The notes under the pieces were generated by a model. It was not told the origin of the DNA. It did no database searches and worked only from the letters and a program-made list of their open reading frames with translations. From Canna indica (lineage: Eukaryota; Streptophyta; Magnoliopsida; Zingiberales; Cannaceae), in NCBI GenBank assembly GCA_034359265.1, contig CP136896.1:33606001-33670000 (forward strand): 64,000 nucleotides of DNA, in the 5' to 3' direction. The translations under genes were made by a program, and so were the position numbers. Positions 12,311 to 24,815 of this stretch are shown here, in pieces; positions within the stretch are counted from its first letter, which is position 1, and each line of letters starts with the position of its first letter.

Positions 12311-14302
12311 TGTATATCCCTCGTGATAAGGAAAGACGTGGGAGTCCATGTATGGTCGGGTGCATTCCCCTGATAGAGCCGTTTGGCCTCTCTTGAGTTT
12401 GGCTCAAGGGTGTAGTTTGAGCGAAGCCCGCTGGGCGAGGCCGATTGGTTTGGTTTGGGGCAAATATTGGGGCGCTACTGGGTCTAATCCGATCGGGCCC
12501 AATGGTTCTAGTCCAGTCCACAACCCCCGAGCTTGGTCAGAGTTTGGAAGACTGCGTGTTGAGCTCTCGAGTTGGGTGAATCTCCATCTTGGTGCTGGGC
12601 ATCTTTGGGGAAACATCGATAAGTTGACCAAGCCGCACTAGGTGACAAGGGAGAAGATGTCGAGGTTGATGACTGCTGGGGTTTAGCTGAAAGAAATGGT
12701 TAGGGAGGCTAAGCTAGAGAATATGGCCGAGATCAATCATAATGACATGAACGACTTGTAAGAAGTCGGGCTGCGGTAAGTGGCGGCTCTTCATGTCACT
12801 TCGGAGTAAGTCAAATCAATATTTTTATCATGTTTAATGTATGCCTTCTCAGCTTCCATGCTTAGTATGGCGGTTCACTAATCGAGATCTTCTCACCCAA
12901 CGTGGTGATTAATAATTGGCCCTTACCCCCTCATTTTTGGGGAAGACATCATGGTGGAAAAGGCGTTCATTCGTGTGATGGAGGAAATTTCTAAGGAGCC
13001 GTTGATCACTGAGCTGGCCGGTGCAAATTTAGTTTCCTCTTCGCTGTGGACCGTTCGATGGGGAAGTGGAGCCTATAAAATGGTTTTTCCTTCCCTAGTT
13101 TGCAAATTTTCCTTGTGTTTCTTTGGCCTTCATCTTTAGCAGGCTTGAGTGGTGTCTTCCTCAACTGGTTCCTTTCAGCATTTGCTAGTTCTCACCGGTA
13201 AGTTTTCTCAGGCTCAAACTTTAGTTTTGTCATTGGCTTTAGGTTTTACATTTTTCGCACGAGCTATTTATCCTCTTCTTGTCTTTTAGGCATGTGTACC
13301 CTATTTCTGAGTGTTCCAAGCATGCATTCTCGCTTGACAGAGATGCGGGAGAGGTCCGCATGAGACATGGGGAAGAAACCGCTGGTGGATGAGTTGCTTA
13401 GGCCTTTGAGAGCTTCGCAGTCTCGGAAGCCACAGGTTTTGGGAGCGAGGGTGGAGGCGATCGGCTCATTAGTCTCTTCGGATTCTTCGGTCCTCCTTTG
13501 CTCACTGGTGAGGCATCGAAAAAGGGCTAGGTATTCAGGTGAGAACCTGCTTGCCGAAACGATCGTTCATCCTTGGTGGAATGAGTCCCTTCTTCCAGAG
13601 GTGGTGGTGGTGGCTAGCACATTAGCAGGGGTTTGACAATCGGACTCGGTGCTACATTTTTGCTTTGGAGACCAGTTGGTCTTTCCCGAGGGGGGAGATC
13701 CTTGGGAACACGTCCAGCTTTTGTTGGGTAAGTTGAAGGAAGCTTCATGAAGAGAGTGCAAAGCACAGTCTCAAGAGCTTGGAACCTCCAGGCTTAGGAT
13801 GATGGAAATGGAGAGAGCTTTGGAGGCGAAGGTCGAAGAGGTTGCCCGCTTGGACGAAGCAGAGTTCAAAGGCAAGGCCAGGGCAGGGCTAGAGAAGCTT
13901 TACTTGGACCTCTCTGTGGCGTTGACGGAAATGTCTCGTTTGAAGGCCGAGACTAAGGAGGCTTGGGCTGAGAGTCCCTCGAGGAAGAGGTGAAATGCCT
14001 CTGGCTCCTCATGCTGACCTTTCGGGGATGGACATTTTTAAAGAAGTCAAGGATGATGTCTTGGTGAATCCTGAGGCCAAGGAGGTCTTTTCTTGGTCGC
14101 TCAAAGGGGACCCTTCGGCTGTGGCTCTGAGTCAATGCTCATTCTCCCCAGAGGCCGATCCGTGGGTCAATTTTGTTAATCCTGTGACAGTTATTGCTCC
14201 TTCATGAGCCTATTTTCTTTTGTTTTGTATATATAAAAATCTCCTTTGCTTGATTTTTCATGAAAGGAATGCCCCTGTCCGATCCTCTAGGATCTAGCTC
14301 AA
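12311..14302 (+). pseudogene. Tat-type gypsy accessory (aORF-like) region remnant with its promoter
   Basis: The segment 12360-12620 resembles 59550-59750, which lies between integrase and the lost 3' LTR of the Tat element at the right of the window. A TATA box at 13074-13080 corresponds in position to the one at 59968. Downstream are broken forward frames (13367-13636, 13799-13993), the latter a charged helix-forming stretch (MERALEAKVEEVARLDEAEF) typical of a coiled coil. Plant Tat elements are known to carry an extra gene antisense to pol, with a putative gypsy-type transposon domain and a coiled coil. I infer that this is such a gene, detached from its pol. The conserved N-terminal domain could not be confirmed. 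Confidence 0.5.
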
Positions 14303-14441
14303 GGTTAGTTGAATTGTCTGAAATCTGATTCAAGGTTGAACTTTTTGAAATTTGGTTCATGGTTGAACCTTTTGAATTCTAGTTCAAGGTTGAACCATCT
14401 GAAGTTTGGTCCAAGGTTGAACCTTCTGAAATATGGTTCGT
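14303..14441 (+). repeat. 27-bp tandem repeat, about 5 copies
   Basis: The core ggttgaa recurs at 14334, 14361, 14388 and 14415, exactly 27 bp apart, with a more diverged copy starting near 14303. The array stops at the junction with the second gypsy gag. The period is a multiple of three and the array stays open in the forward frame, giving a 9-residue repeat. This probably reflects only the period, not coding function. Confidence 0.85.
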
Positions 14442-15540
14442 GCGGCCAAGGCAGGACCCCCAGTGCCTCCGACTGCAGCTGCGACACTGCGGCGCCTCTG
14501 ATCTCTAAGAACCACCCCCTGACACTGCCAGCCTCACTGATCCAGACCCTAGGCCCCCACGACTCCGATTGCCAATCTGCCCTCGGCTCTGTTGATGGTC
14601 TGCAGCGGTCACTGTCTCGTCAGAATGCTAAGGCCGACTGCCAAATCCTTGTGGCCGAAATTTCTTCTTGGCTGGCCCATCATTCCTTTCAAATGGTACC
14701 AAGGCTTCTTTCCGAAGGGCTTCATCCACTACCCGAGCCAGAGTGGAATCCTCAGTGTAGTGGATGAGCCTGCCAATCTGTGGCCTCAGACCTGCCATGA
14801 ACCTCTTGACGCTGGCGGTCTCCGATGCCACTAGGGTCGGATGATACTTGGAAAGATGGTTGAACTCCATCTCATATTCAGATACTGACATGCCTCCAGA
14901 CTGACACAGCATCTCAAAGTCTCGAGCTCGCTTGTCGCGAACACTCATTGGCAAGTACTGCTCCTCCACAGCCGCCCCGAATTCCTCCCATGTGGGAGGT
15001 GGTGTGCCTACTGCCCTGCGAGCCCTCTAAGTGTGCAACCAGACCTTTGCCGGTCCCCTCATCTGAAGTCCGACCATACAAACCGCTGCCTCCGATAGCA
15101 TCCTAACTCCATACATAATCCATAGCAATCCCCCAAAAACTCAATCACTTCCACCTGCCGATCTGTTCCGGTGAACTTTGGTGGCTTCAGCGTGATGAAG
15201 TTCACATAGGTTGGGGCTCATGGAGTCCTAACCATGGGTGCTACAGTCTCGACCACCTCTGGTACCGCCAGAACTACTGGCACTGGTTGCGGCGGTGGCT
15301 TCTGAGGCTGCTGCTGCTGCATCTGTTGCCTCAGTTTTTGCTCCCTAAGGAGCGCCTCAGTTAGCTGAGTTACCTGAGCCTGCAATTGAGCAACTGCTGA
15401 CTCTTGCCTCTGACCCTCAGATTGCTCCCTATCTCTGCCCCGAGCCCGGCCTCGATCTCAACCTCGGCCTCGCCCCTGGCCTCAATGTTTTTGTCGAGTT
15501 ACTGTCGTTGCCGTTCAGTGCAGCATTAGGAGCCTCCATT
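14442..15540 (-). pseudogene. Gypsy 2 gag fragment
   Basis: The clearest open part is 14628-14969, with MEEQYLPMSVRDKRARDFEM, GGMSVSEYEMEFNHLSKYHP and VKRFMAGLRPQIGRLIHYTE. It is nearly collinear with the gypsy 1 gag. The N-terminus probably starts near 15540 (MEAPNAALNGN) and is interrupted by several stops. The zinc knuckle is cut by the left junction. Confidence 0.85.
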
Positions 15541-15756
15541 GCACTTTCACAGAAAAGGAAAAATTTCTTGTCACATAATAAAAAATTTTAACTGAAGCTT
15601 TTAAAATTTACTAACAGTATGGTGCGCTGAGTGCAGTCGTGGTTGCTCGATCTCGTAGCATAACTATACAGTATGTCAACCCGCTAGCATATGTCTCATA
15701 CAGTACCCAACTCTTAGTCATAGTCAAGACCTAACCTAGTGCTCTGATACCAACTT

Positions 15757-18161
15757 TGTCACACCCCAACTGAGGGTCGTGTGGCTGGCCAGGGTCTACA
15801 TACTACCCTGTAGCCTACTACCTACACTAACCATCATGAAAACTAGAACACATCGGATAAAAGAAGCCACAATGGAATTTTATTTCACTTTTCAAAGTTC
15901 ACAAATATGTTTTTCAGATAAAAGAAGAAAAGCTAACATCGTCATAAACTAGAACATCTCAAGTTCAAAGTTTATTACAAGTTTTTTAAAAAAACAATAA
16001 CTGTCAGTGTAGGAAAAATGACAACACAACAACTGGACTATGACTAAAGGATGCCGCTATGAGATTTGGCACCACCGCCTGCCCTCCAGCTGCACCATGA
16101 CGACAAGCCTCAAATCATTGATCATGCTCTGCAAAACAAAAAGAAACAACCGTGAGTCCACTTGGGACTCGGTGAGCGGTTCTTCTGAACCTCCACATAA
16201 TCCTCGATTAGGCATGCATCAACATATAAGGCAACATAATATATATACAGGGAGGTAAGTTACTTTTGATATGACTACCGACTCCGTGAGTCATTCTGTA
16301 TAGACCATATGTGAGATAAACCTGCCATAACGGCCTAATTAAGCCACTTGGCATCCGGCCCTTAAGGCCGACTTATGATCTAGAAATCCCGACTATACCC
16401 GGCCCTACCATACAAGGTAGAATCACACTGGCCGCTCGGGCCACACCATATCAAGATGAAGTCAAGAAATCCCGGGCCATCGACTAGGATGGTCTACTAG
16501 TCTCCGGACACCGTCTGGGGTAGGGATAGCTAGTCCCACCCAACTAGGGTCTGACACCTAGCGGGCCCGCTAGTGATATCTCAAGACCCAATCACTGGCT
16601 GAGTCATACATTTGTCATTCCAACTACTCAGGCATCTTGGCAGACCTTCACAAACACATCACACAAGCAAGTGTCCAAGAGCTTCCTTGTTTAAAATCCC
16701 GGGCGTCCGCCCGTGTTCAGCCCTTTTATTTTCGGGTCAAAACATGCGTGCACTATTGCTCGCTAATTATTTCTTAGGTGTAAAACCTAACTAGTCTACC
16801 TTTGAGTTTCCATAAATAGCACACACCTCATATTTTTCATGTTAATCATCTAGCGTCATATACTATCCTTGCTAATGTGAAATACATGTCATAAACTTGA
16901 AAATGTATCCAATAACAAAACGGGACAGCATATAAGCTATAGATGAATTACTTCACATCACATACTATGTATAGCCACATGATTCAAAAATAAAGAATTT
17001 AAACAATTAATGAAACATTTCATGGATTAAACCAATAAGGAACATGTAATAAACATAGCAACAATTAAACATGATATCTGAAATTCAATGAAATATTTCC
17101 TTTGATACATGTACGATAACCATCATGTCCATATATGCATTAGCAATAACATTTCCATAATCGTTAGAATATAGATCTACAGTTGCTATCAATTCTCAAG
17201 ATGGACAACAATCATATAATATAATTTGAACCTAACACTGAGCATGTAAGTAGGAATTCAAAATGACGTAACATGAAATCCAGCGTATAGATCCGACAGC
17301 CCCGAGTTTTCCACCCCTCTCCATTGCTCGGCCGACTCAAGCAAGGTAACATCATGCTTGGCCGAGCCCTCTAAGGGAGGTGAACATGTTGCGACAGCAA
17401 CACAAGTATCAATACAAAGATCAACCATATAACGAACATAAAGCGATCTACAAATTGCAAGACAAGCGGGGAAAATTGGGGAAATTTTTGGCATGACCTT
17501 TCCTCTTTTTCCTCAACTCAACCAGCCCATATAGAAGCAAGAAAATCATGATTTGAAAGTACGAAATCGTAGGTACACAAATCGATTAAGTTTCAATACG
17601 AAAGAACACGTTGATCAGCAAAACAACTCGCAGAGAAACCCGATTCCAAGATCCATAGGGTTGGCCACCCGCCTCCCTTCAAAAACATGTTAACCACTCA
17701 CCATTGCTTGAGGAAGATGAAGGATCAGACGTTGGTGATCTCGAATCTTCCGGCGACGATGCGATCTCCGAATCGACCAAGATCTCTCCTCCTTGCTCCT
17801 TCTCCCCCTCTCCCTATGCGTTGCTTTGTGCGGTTCCTAGATGAGCCGCACGGCAGCTATGATGAGGGATTTTATTCTCTCATCTAACATGCCTTAATTG
17901 CCCTTACAACTTAACACTGACTCGACTCAGACCGAGTTCGACTTGGGTTCCGACTCTAGCCGTAACATGAGTCGATCTTAATTCAATTAAGGTACAAATA
18001 CATAAAAGGAAAGAGCCATTAAACCAATTTAACTTCATACATCATTAGTCGAGTCATACCTTCTACTCGAGACGATTCCGAGGCTCGACTCGACTAACCC
18101 CGGGTCCGGCGCGCTGCACCAAAATAGATTTTTATATTAGGAAATTTTTTCGGGTCTTACA
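15757..18161 (-). repeat. 5' LTR of gypsy 2 (2405 bp)
   Basis: In plus orientation it runs from TGTCACACCCC to GGGTCTTACA. The primer binding site (reverse complement of gctctgatacca at 15741-15752) lies four bases outside its inner edge. The length equals that of the solo LTR at 52099-54498. No gene is contained in it. Confidence 0.9.
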
Positions 18162-18639
18162 AATCAATAGGGCGATGGCCAAGCTTGACTTGCTTTGGGT
18201 GACCACGAGAAGGAGGAGAAGATGCTTCCTCATTTTACATCGGATTGAAAGACGTCATAGCCTTTTTCTTCAAGATTAAAAGATGACACGCCCTTATCCG
18301 GAGCAGAAGTAGCTTTCTTTTAAATCATGCCTATAAACTCTTTTCGTTTTGGACTGGAGGGAGACTTGGCCAACTCAATTTGTAGAAAGAAGATGCATAA
18401 TAAAATTGAAGTAGATGAGCAATCAAGAGAGTAGTTACAACTTCAAACCTTGAATGAAGGGGGTTACTACTCCGAGTCTTGAAAAATGGGGTTATTGCTT
18501 CAAACCTTGAATGTAGGGGGTTACTACTCCGAGTCCTGAATGTGCAAAATTAGTAGAGAGAGAGAAAGCATTTATAACAAAAAGGGGGTTACACTTTCTT
18601 TTTAAAATAAAAACCCCTTTTTCTCTCCTATTTTTTTTA
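18162..18639. other. Gene-free stretch with a 57-bp duplication
   Basis: No coding region could be supported. A segment beginning cttcaaaccttgaatg occurs at 18441 and again at 18498, a 57-bp tandem duplication. The stretch lies downstream of the copia pol remnant at 18640 and is probably its 3' untranslated DNA. Confidence 0.5.
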
Positions 18640-20146
18640 GACATATCACAAAATTTCTCAATCCCAGAGCAGATCTCAACTACTCTAAACTCCCTCCACC
18701 TAAGGTCTTTGTGAAGACGTCTGCCACTCGTCGACCTATAGAAATATACTCAGTTATAACTATTTCAGGTTCAGGTGTGGCAGTTTCAACTGCAACAGGG
18801 ATAGTTTCAACTGGATTTATCTCGGACATAAGAACTGAAGTAGATTCATTCTTAGGAACTTGACAGAGAGTTTCAACTAGTGCTTCTTAAGATGAAACAG
18901 GTAGAAGACTGTCAGCTCATTGAACTTTGTATTGATCAACTTCTGCATTTGAGTTTTTCTGGAGCCCTGTTGTCATAATCTCTATAGTGTTCTAGCAATG
19001 ATCATCTAAGGACTTGATGAAAGCTCTCATTCGATCCTTTTAATAAGCATAGTTTGTTCCGATGAGAAAAAGAGGAACATTAATAGAGTTTTCATAGCCA
19101 TTCGTTCCATCTTGAGCCTGAAAGAAATGAGACACTCCAAGGATCTTTTTAGGTAAAGGTTAGCACAACCCCTCTGATACCAATTGACAATATATGTGAC
19201 TCTAAGGGAACTCCTATTAAGGTATGTTTGATAGGAAGTTGCAACTGCTTGTGAGTAGCAAACTAAGAACCAAAACTAAAATAATCACAAGGAAGTACGC
19301 AAACATAAAGGTTTGTTTACGCAGTTTAGTGACAAAACTAGTCACCAAATCTGCGAGGCCCTTACAGGGCAAATGCCCAATCTACTCTCTATAAGTACAA
19401 AATAAGTCATCTAGATTTCACACCCGAAATTCGACTATAGTACTATAGTGAATTGGAAATAACAAAAACCTATTTGCTAGTACAAGTAAATATCAACTTG
19501 CCTCTCTATGACATCCCAACCACAGAGTTTTATCCTCCACACAGTCTTGTATTGTAGTGAGTTTTCCATCTGAAACTAATCTTCTCCTTAAGATAAAAAA
19601 TATTGATTGTTGTCTTTCTGCACTCAGCAGTCTGAACTCCTCAAATAACCGACAACACAATTTAAACACATAGGAGTTGATAGAAATGGATCCATAGAAG
19701 TAGATCAATAGAATAGGATTCGCATCAGAGTGGATAGGAGTGGATCCATCAGAGATGGTCAATCTTCTCAAATATTCTCTCACACCTTTTATAACCAGAG
19801 TAGGCAACCCCAAAAGACATAACCATTACTACTCAAAGAAACTCCTAACTCCATAACTCCATTAATCATCATAAATGACCATTCACTCCACCAATGAATG
19901 ACTAAAACCATAATGCTTCATGATGACTATAAATCCTCAAAGTGAACGACCAAGGCTATAAAGTAGTAGCTCCATCATGGCCAAAACTCCATTAAGCATA
20001 ATAAATGATCAAGTCCAAAAGTCACCATAAGTGATCAATCAAGATTAACTCCATCATATATATATATATATATATTATATGTATATTATCAATAAACTTA
20101 GCAACATTCAAGCAACATTGCAGTAAGATAAATATCGCAGCAGCAT
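18640..20146 (-). mobile_element. Internally deleted copia element with truncated 5' LTR
   Basis: Reading leftwards: a truncated LTR (19186-20146), a primer binding site (ctctgatacca at 19173-19183), the first part of gag (about 19020-19120, similar to 57720-57850) and then directly the C-terminal end of a copia RNase H (ADVFTKTLGG at about 18687-18726). Nearly all of gag-pol is deleted. The LTR is similar to the one at 57899-58801 and is cut at 20146/20147 by the next copia LTR. Confidence 0.7.
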
Positions 20147-20543
20147 TATTGGCCTAAGGTTTTTAACCTTGGTCTTAATCTCAGTTTTGATGATAACAAA
20201 CATGAAACTAATGATTTCAAGGAGAAATATTTTTAGGTTCCATATCAGTTTGCGTGCGACGTCCGCGATCAAAAATATCAAAAAATTGGTGAATTGGAAG
20301 GACGTTGGTCGACGCACTTGGATTCGTCTGGAAGAATAGAGTTTAGGTTTAGGGTGTCTAGAATGATTGCATCATTCCTCATTATGATGCAAAGATCTCC
20401 TAAAGAACCAAACCCAAAATCCAAACCAAAAGAAAGAACCTTGCTGGTTCGGTTGACTAGACTTCAACCAGATGTACCTGTACTCTACAATATTACCAAG
20501 AGTTTCCAAGTCGTAAACAACATTCCTGATGGGATGTTGTAAA

Positions 20544-22277
20544 TGTTGGCTTAAGATTTTCAACCTTGGTCTTAATCTTGGTTTTGATTATAACAAACAT
20601 GGAACTAATATTTTATTGAGAAATCTTTCAGGTTACATATCGGTTAGCGCACGACGTCCGCGATCGAAAAAATCAGAGAAATTAGAAAATCGAAAAATCG
20701 GAAGGACATTGGTCGACGCGCTCGAACTCTTCAAGAAGTTAGAGTTTAGGTTTAGGGTGTCTAAATATGTTGTATATCCTCTTAATGATACAAAGAACCC
20801 TAAAACCAAATCCGAAATCCAAAACATTAAAACTCGGAAACCGCCCTGAAATCCACTAAGCCTAGGGAGCTCCTTGGAGGGCTATATGACCTAGACATTA
20901 TCTTGACATAAAAAATGGCGGTAATTGTTCCTTGGGTAGAAACTAGATAACGAGGTATTTTTAAGGATTTTTTGGAAGCCTTTAGCATACCCATACTTGA
21001 CCCGGGAAGTTACAAAATTTTCGTTTTCTGAAAATTTATACTAGACCCAAGAACTAGATTTTGATTCTTAAGGATTTTGATTTTTTAGATATTTTTATTG
21101 AATCCAAATGGGGGGTAATCCTTATATAACATTTATGTTTTAAAGTTATTAACTGCCCTACTGCCCTGCCCAAGTTCAGTCGATCGACTAGTCGACCGAT
21201 CAAAGGAGAAGGCAGTTCGGTCGACCGAACGTTGCTAAAAATTGGCAATAGCTACATTGGTCGACCGATTGCAGATCGCAATGCGCGCGACCCTCGCATC
21301 ACTACTTCGGTCGATCGATTGGTCGACCATATTTGGGATCGCTAAAATCACGACAGTCGGTTGACCCATCGGTCGATCGAATGGCGCTAATAAGTCACAA
21401 AAAGCTGGGTGGTCGATCAGTCGATCAACCGACGATCGACCGGACCATCGACCAAGCATCTGTAACGGTAAAAATTATGCCTGTTGATGCCCTGTTTCAG
21501 CTGGGGGGTTATAAATACCCATCCCAATCCTTCTTCCAGCCTTCTGACAATTGATCCAAGCTTCTATTGAGCCAATTCTTGATCATTCTAAAGTTTTACT
21601 TGAGCCATCCTTTTGATTACCCTAGTTTCCAAGATACACACCTTGATTTTGCCTTCAAGATTTACCGATTCATCATCTCAAGGCATCAAGAGGAACTAGG
21701 ACTCGTGTTTGGAGCTAAGTATTTGTTGTAGTATTTATTTGCTCCATTACTTGTATATTTTTGTGATTTCTTTCTTTGTATTCAAGTTTGTAAGAAGACC
21801 TAGTGTTGGGTCTTGGATGTAAGTGGTTACCTTAGTGTAAAAGGTGTAAAGCCACTTGTGTAAATATAGCTTACTAGGATTAGTTGAGGTGTTCCTTAGG
21901 GTTGAGGTGGAAGAGTGCTCTTGGTTAGAAGGCGGAGACTTCCGGGTGTGGAAGTACCTGAGATTGAGAGTGAGACTCTTCGAGTCAAAGTCCTCTTTGT
22001 AAGGGAACCAACATTAATCTAGTAAAACTAAGTTTGGAAATCCTAAGCGGGGTGCTTAGGTAGTGGAGTAGGCATTGGGGCTGAACCACTATAAATTTGT
22101 GTGTTAGCATTGTTATCTATTGTTTGTGCATAATTGTTTATATTGCTTCCGTATCCAATCGTAAAATTACAATTTGCCTAAATGATTTGAGAAATGATTA
22201 AAATTGAATTTATGCTAATTAATTTAGTTAACACACTATTCACCCCCCCCCCCTCTAGTGTTGCCATTTGTACAACA
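20544..22277 (+). mobile_element. Sirevirus-like solo LTR nested in a related LTR
   Basis: It starts TGTTGGCTTAAG and ends TTTGTACAACA, flanked by gtaaa (20539-20543) and gtaac (22278-22282), a 5-bp duplication with one mismatch. It has a TATA box at 21510-21517 and a tract of TCGA-rich palindromes at about 21177-21451, just upstream of the TATA box. A run of C near 22243-22253 lies in the conserved 3' end. There is no internal region. Confidence 0.85.
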
Positions 22278-23298
22278 GTAACAACCTAGATGGACAACCC
22301 GGATTGATATTTCGGAATAGCCTGGATAGTACCGGTACCCTGTAGTATTTCGAGCAAAATTCCCAGAATGCCCCTAATGGCTCTATTTTCAATTTCTACC
22401 AGTTGAGTTTTTGGAAACTGAGCACCTATCTTTGGGATCTCTATATTAGAACCCAAACTTGCCTTCCAAGCCAACCAACACTTCATGAGACATCTTTTGA
22501 CATCCAAGAGCGTTGATTGAGCCATCCTTTGAGTAAACCCTAGCTTGGAGACAAAAACCCTTGATCTTGCCTTCAACCTTCAATTGTTTCATCATCAAGG
22601 TATCAAGAGGAGTTAGAACTTCTTGGTTGAGAGCTAAGTTTGTATTGTTTATTATTGCTCTCATTTACTTGTATTTTTGGTGTTTATTTTGTTGCAGCTC
22701 AATTGTATAAAGATCTAGTGTGTAGATCTTGAGTTTGGTAGTTGCCTTGGTGTAGAGGCTTAAATCCACCGGTATAAACTTAGTTTTCTAGGATTAGTGA
22801 TTGTTGTCCTTAGGTGATTGTTAGGTGGGAGAGTGCTCTCGGTAGGAAGAAGGAGACTTCCGGGTGTAGAAGTGCCTTCGGTGTGAGGGTGAGACTTCCG
22901 GGTGTGGAAGTGCCCTCGGTGTGAGAGCGTAGACTTTTCGGGGGAAATTCCTCATTGTAAGGAAACACTCATAATCTAGTAAAGTTAAGTTTGGAAAACC
23001 TAAGCGGGGGTGCTTAGGTAGTGGAGTAGGCATTGGGGCCGAACCACTATAAATCTAAGTGTTAGCATTGTTTACTTTGCCTATTGAATCTCTTATTATT
23101 TATCTTGCTTCCACTTGCTATTAAATTGTAATTTGTCTAACTCATCAAGAAAGATTTAAAATCAGAATTAGGCTAAAGTTTAGTTAACAAACAATTCATC
23201 ATCCCTCTAGTGTAGGCCATTTCACCTTCATTTGGTATCAAAGCGGGTTTGTAGATTGATATTTCACCATCTCTTCTACATTTCGCTTGATTTTAAAA

Positions 23299-24642
23299 AT
23301 GCCACTAGAGAGTATATCGTTTGCACCTCCTATGTTTGATAGACTAAACTTTGGTTTTTGAAAATCTAGGATGTATATTTTTTGAAGACCCAGGGTTCAG
23401 GGGTTTATGAAATGTTGAAAACCCACTATATCGAACCTAAGGTAGATAGCATAAATGCTTGGATCCAGGAACAAATTGATATGTTTGAGTTAAATGCTAA
23501 AGCTATGTATTGCATATTTTGTTCTTTGGAAAATGCTATCTTTGAAAAGATCATGCATTTTACTTCCGCCGATATTTGGGCTTGTTTAAACAAGCTATAT
23601 GATTATGCCAAAATCGATGAGTTAACTACTTTTCATGAAGGTGGTGATGGCAATAGTCATCCCTCCAATACTAACTTGGTTTTTGAAGCCCAAAGTGTTT
23701 CTAGTCAAAAAAACACTAAAAATCGGAAGAGGAAGATCTTTTGCTTCTTTTGCAATGAGAAGGGAGGGGCATATAAAGAAGAATTGCCCTTCACTTAAGA
23801 AAAATGGCAAGAAGAGGAAGAATGCTTCAAAGTCCTCCATCAAATCTAGTGAAGCATCCTCTTGTCATGACTATGAAGGCACATCCAAGGTTTGCCTCAT
23901 GGGTATCCATGATGAGTTACTATTCTCTCCTTTTAGTCATGTTAAAAATGTTGATAGTAGTAATGATGCTAGTTGCTCTAGTTCTTTTGATATGACCTAT
24001 GATGAGCTATTAGAAGAATCCAAGAAAATGTATGTTATGCTAGTAAAAACAAATAAGGAAAACAAAAAGATGAAAAAGGAAACTTCTAGACTTAGTAGTC
24101 ACTTGCATGAATTAGAGAATAACAAATTGAGTACTAGTCTACTTGATATTTTACATGATGATTTGAAGATTGAAATTAAGGATTTGAAAAGTAGTAATGA
24201 AAATTTAGAAATTGAGAATGATGAAAATTCGAAAATTAAAAATGAAAATGATATTTTGAAACCTCAATTGCATGCTATCCATAAGTCCATGAATGATTTT
24301 AAAAATGAGATTTTATTCTTGAGTAGGAGAGTTAATGAACTTACTAATGTTTCCTCTCCTAAGAACTTTAGAAATAGATATGTTGCATCTAAGAATGCCT
24401 ATGTTCATACACATGTTAGGCATTCAAGCTTTAAACCTCATGTCCAAAACAAAAAAATTAATGGAAATTATTTTTGTTGTGGTATATATGGTCATGCTAT
24501 TTATGACTATGCATCTAAAAGAAATCCAAGTGTAGCTAGGACACTTTGGATTCCTAGGTCAATTAACCCCCAAGCACCCAAAGTCATTTGGGTACCAAAG
24601 ATTTCATGCTCTTATGTAGGGGGAGCTACCACACAAGGGTAA
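23299..24642 (+). pseudogene. Sirevirus-like gag, copy 1
   Basis: The start ATG at 23299 gives a gag N-terminus (FAPPMFDRLNF) in which the Trp codon has become TGA, followed by a frameshift near 23375. The middle frame (23382-23798) carries the UBN2-like part. The zinc knuckle (IFCFFCNEKG, then GHIKKNC in another frame) is split by a frameshift near 23765. The C-terminal open frame, to 24642, is rich in Lys/Glu/Asn heptads (about 150 residues of coiled coil). It ends with a second Cys motif (YFCCGIYGHAIYDYASK) and a VIWVPK tail typical of Sirevirus gags. Nucleocapsid function is lost. Confidence 0.8.
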
Positions 24643-24815
24643 AGAGAAGTAAATGTTGAAGTTGACCATGGAATTGAATGAAGAATCCTCTCTTGGTTGC
24701 TACTTCAAGTAATCTTGATGCCTAAGTGAGGTTGGCATCAAAAGTATTTTGGTATCATTCCTATCACTCTAATTTATATATTAAAGTTGTAATTGTGATA
24801 CATGATTGATTTTGG

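Larger units (their letters stand above)
14442..18161 (-). mobile_element. Ty3/gypsy retrotransposon 2: gag plus 5' LTR only
   Basis: This is a relative of gypsy 1 in the same orientation. From the right it has a 5' LTR (15757-18161), a primer binding site (15741-15752) and most of gag. It is truncated at 14441/14442, where the 27-bp array begins, just inside the gag zinc-knuckle region. All pol domains and the 3' LTR are missing. Confidence 0.85.

Noticed and set aside
20056..20092. TA-rich run as an element terminus
   Set aside because: Simple dinucleotide repeat inside a copia LTR; no terminal motif or duplication.
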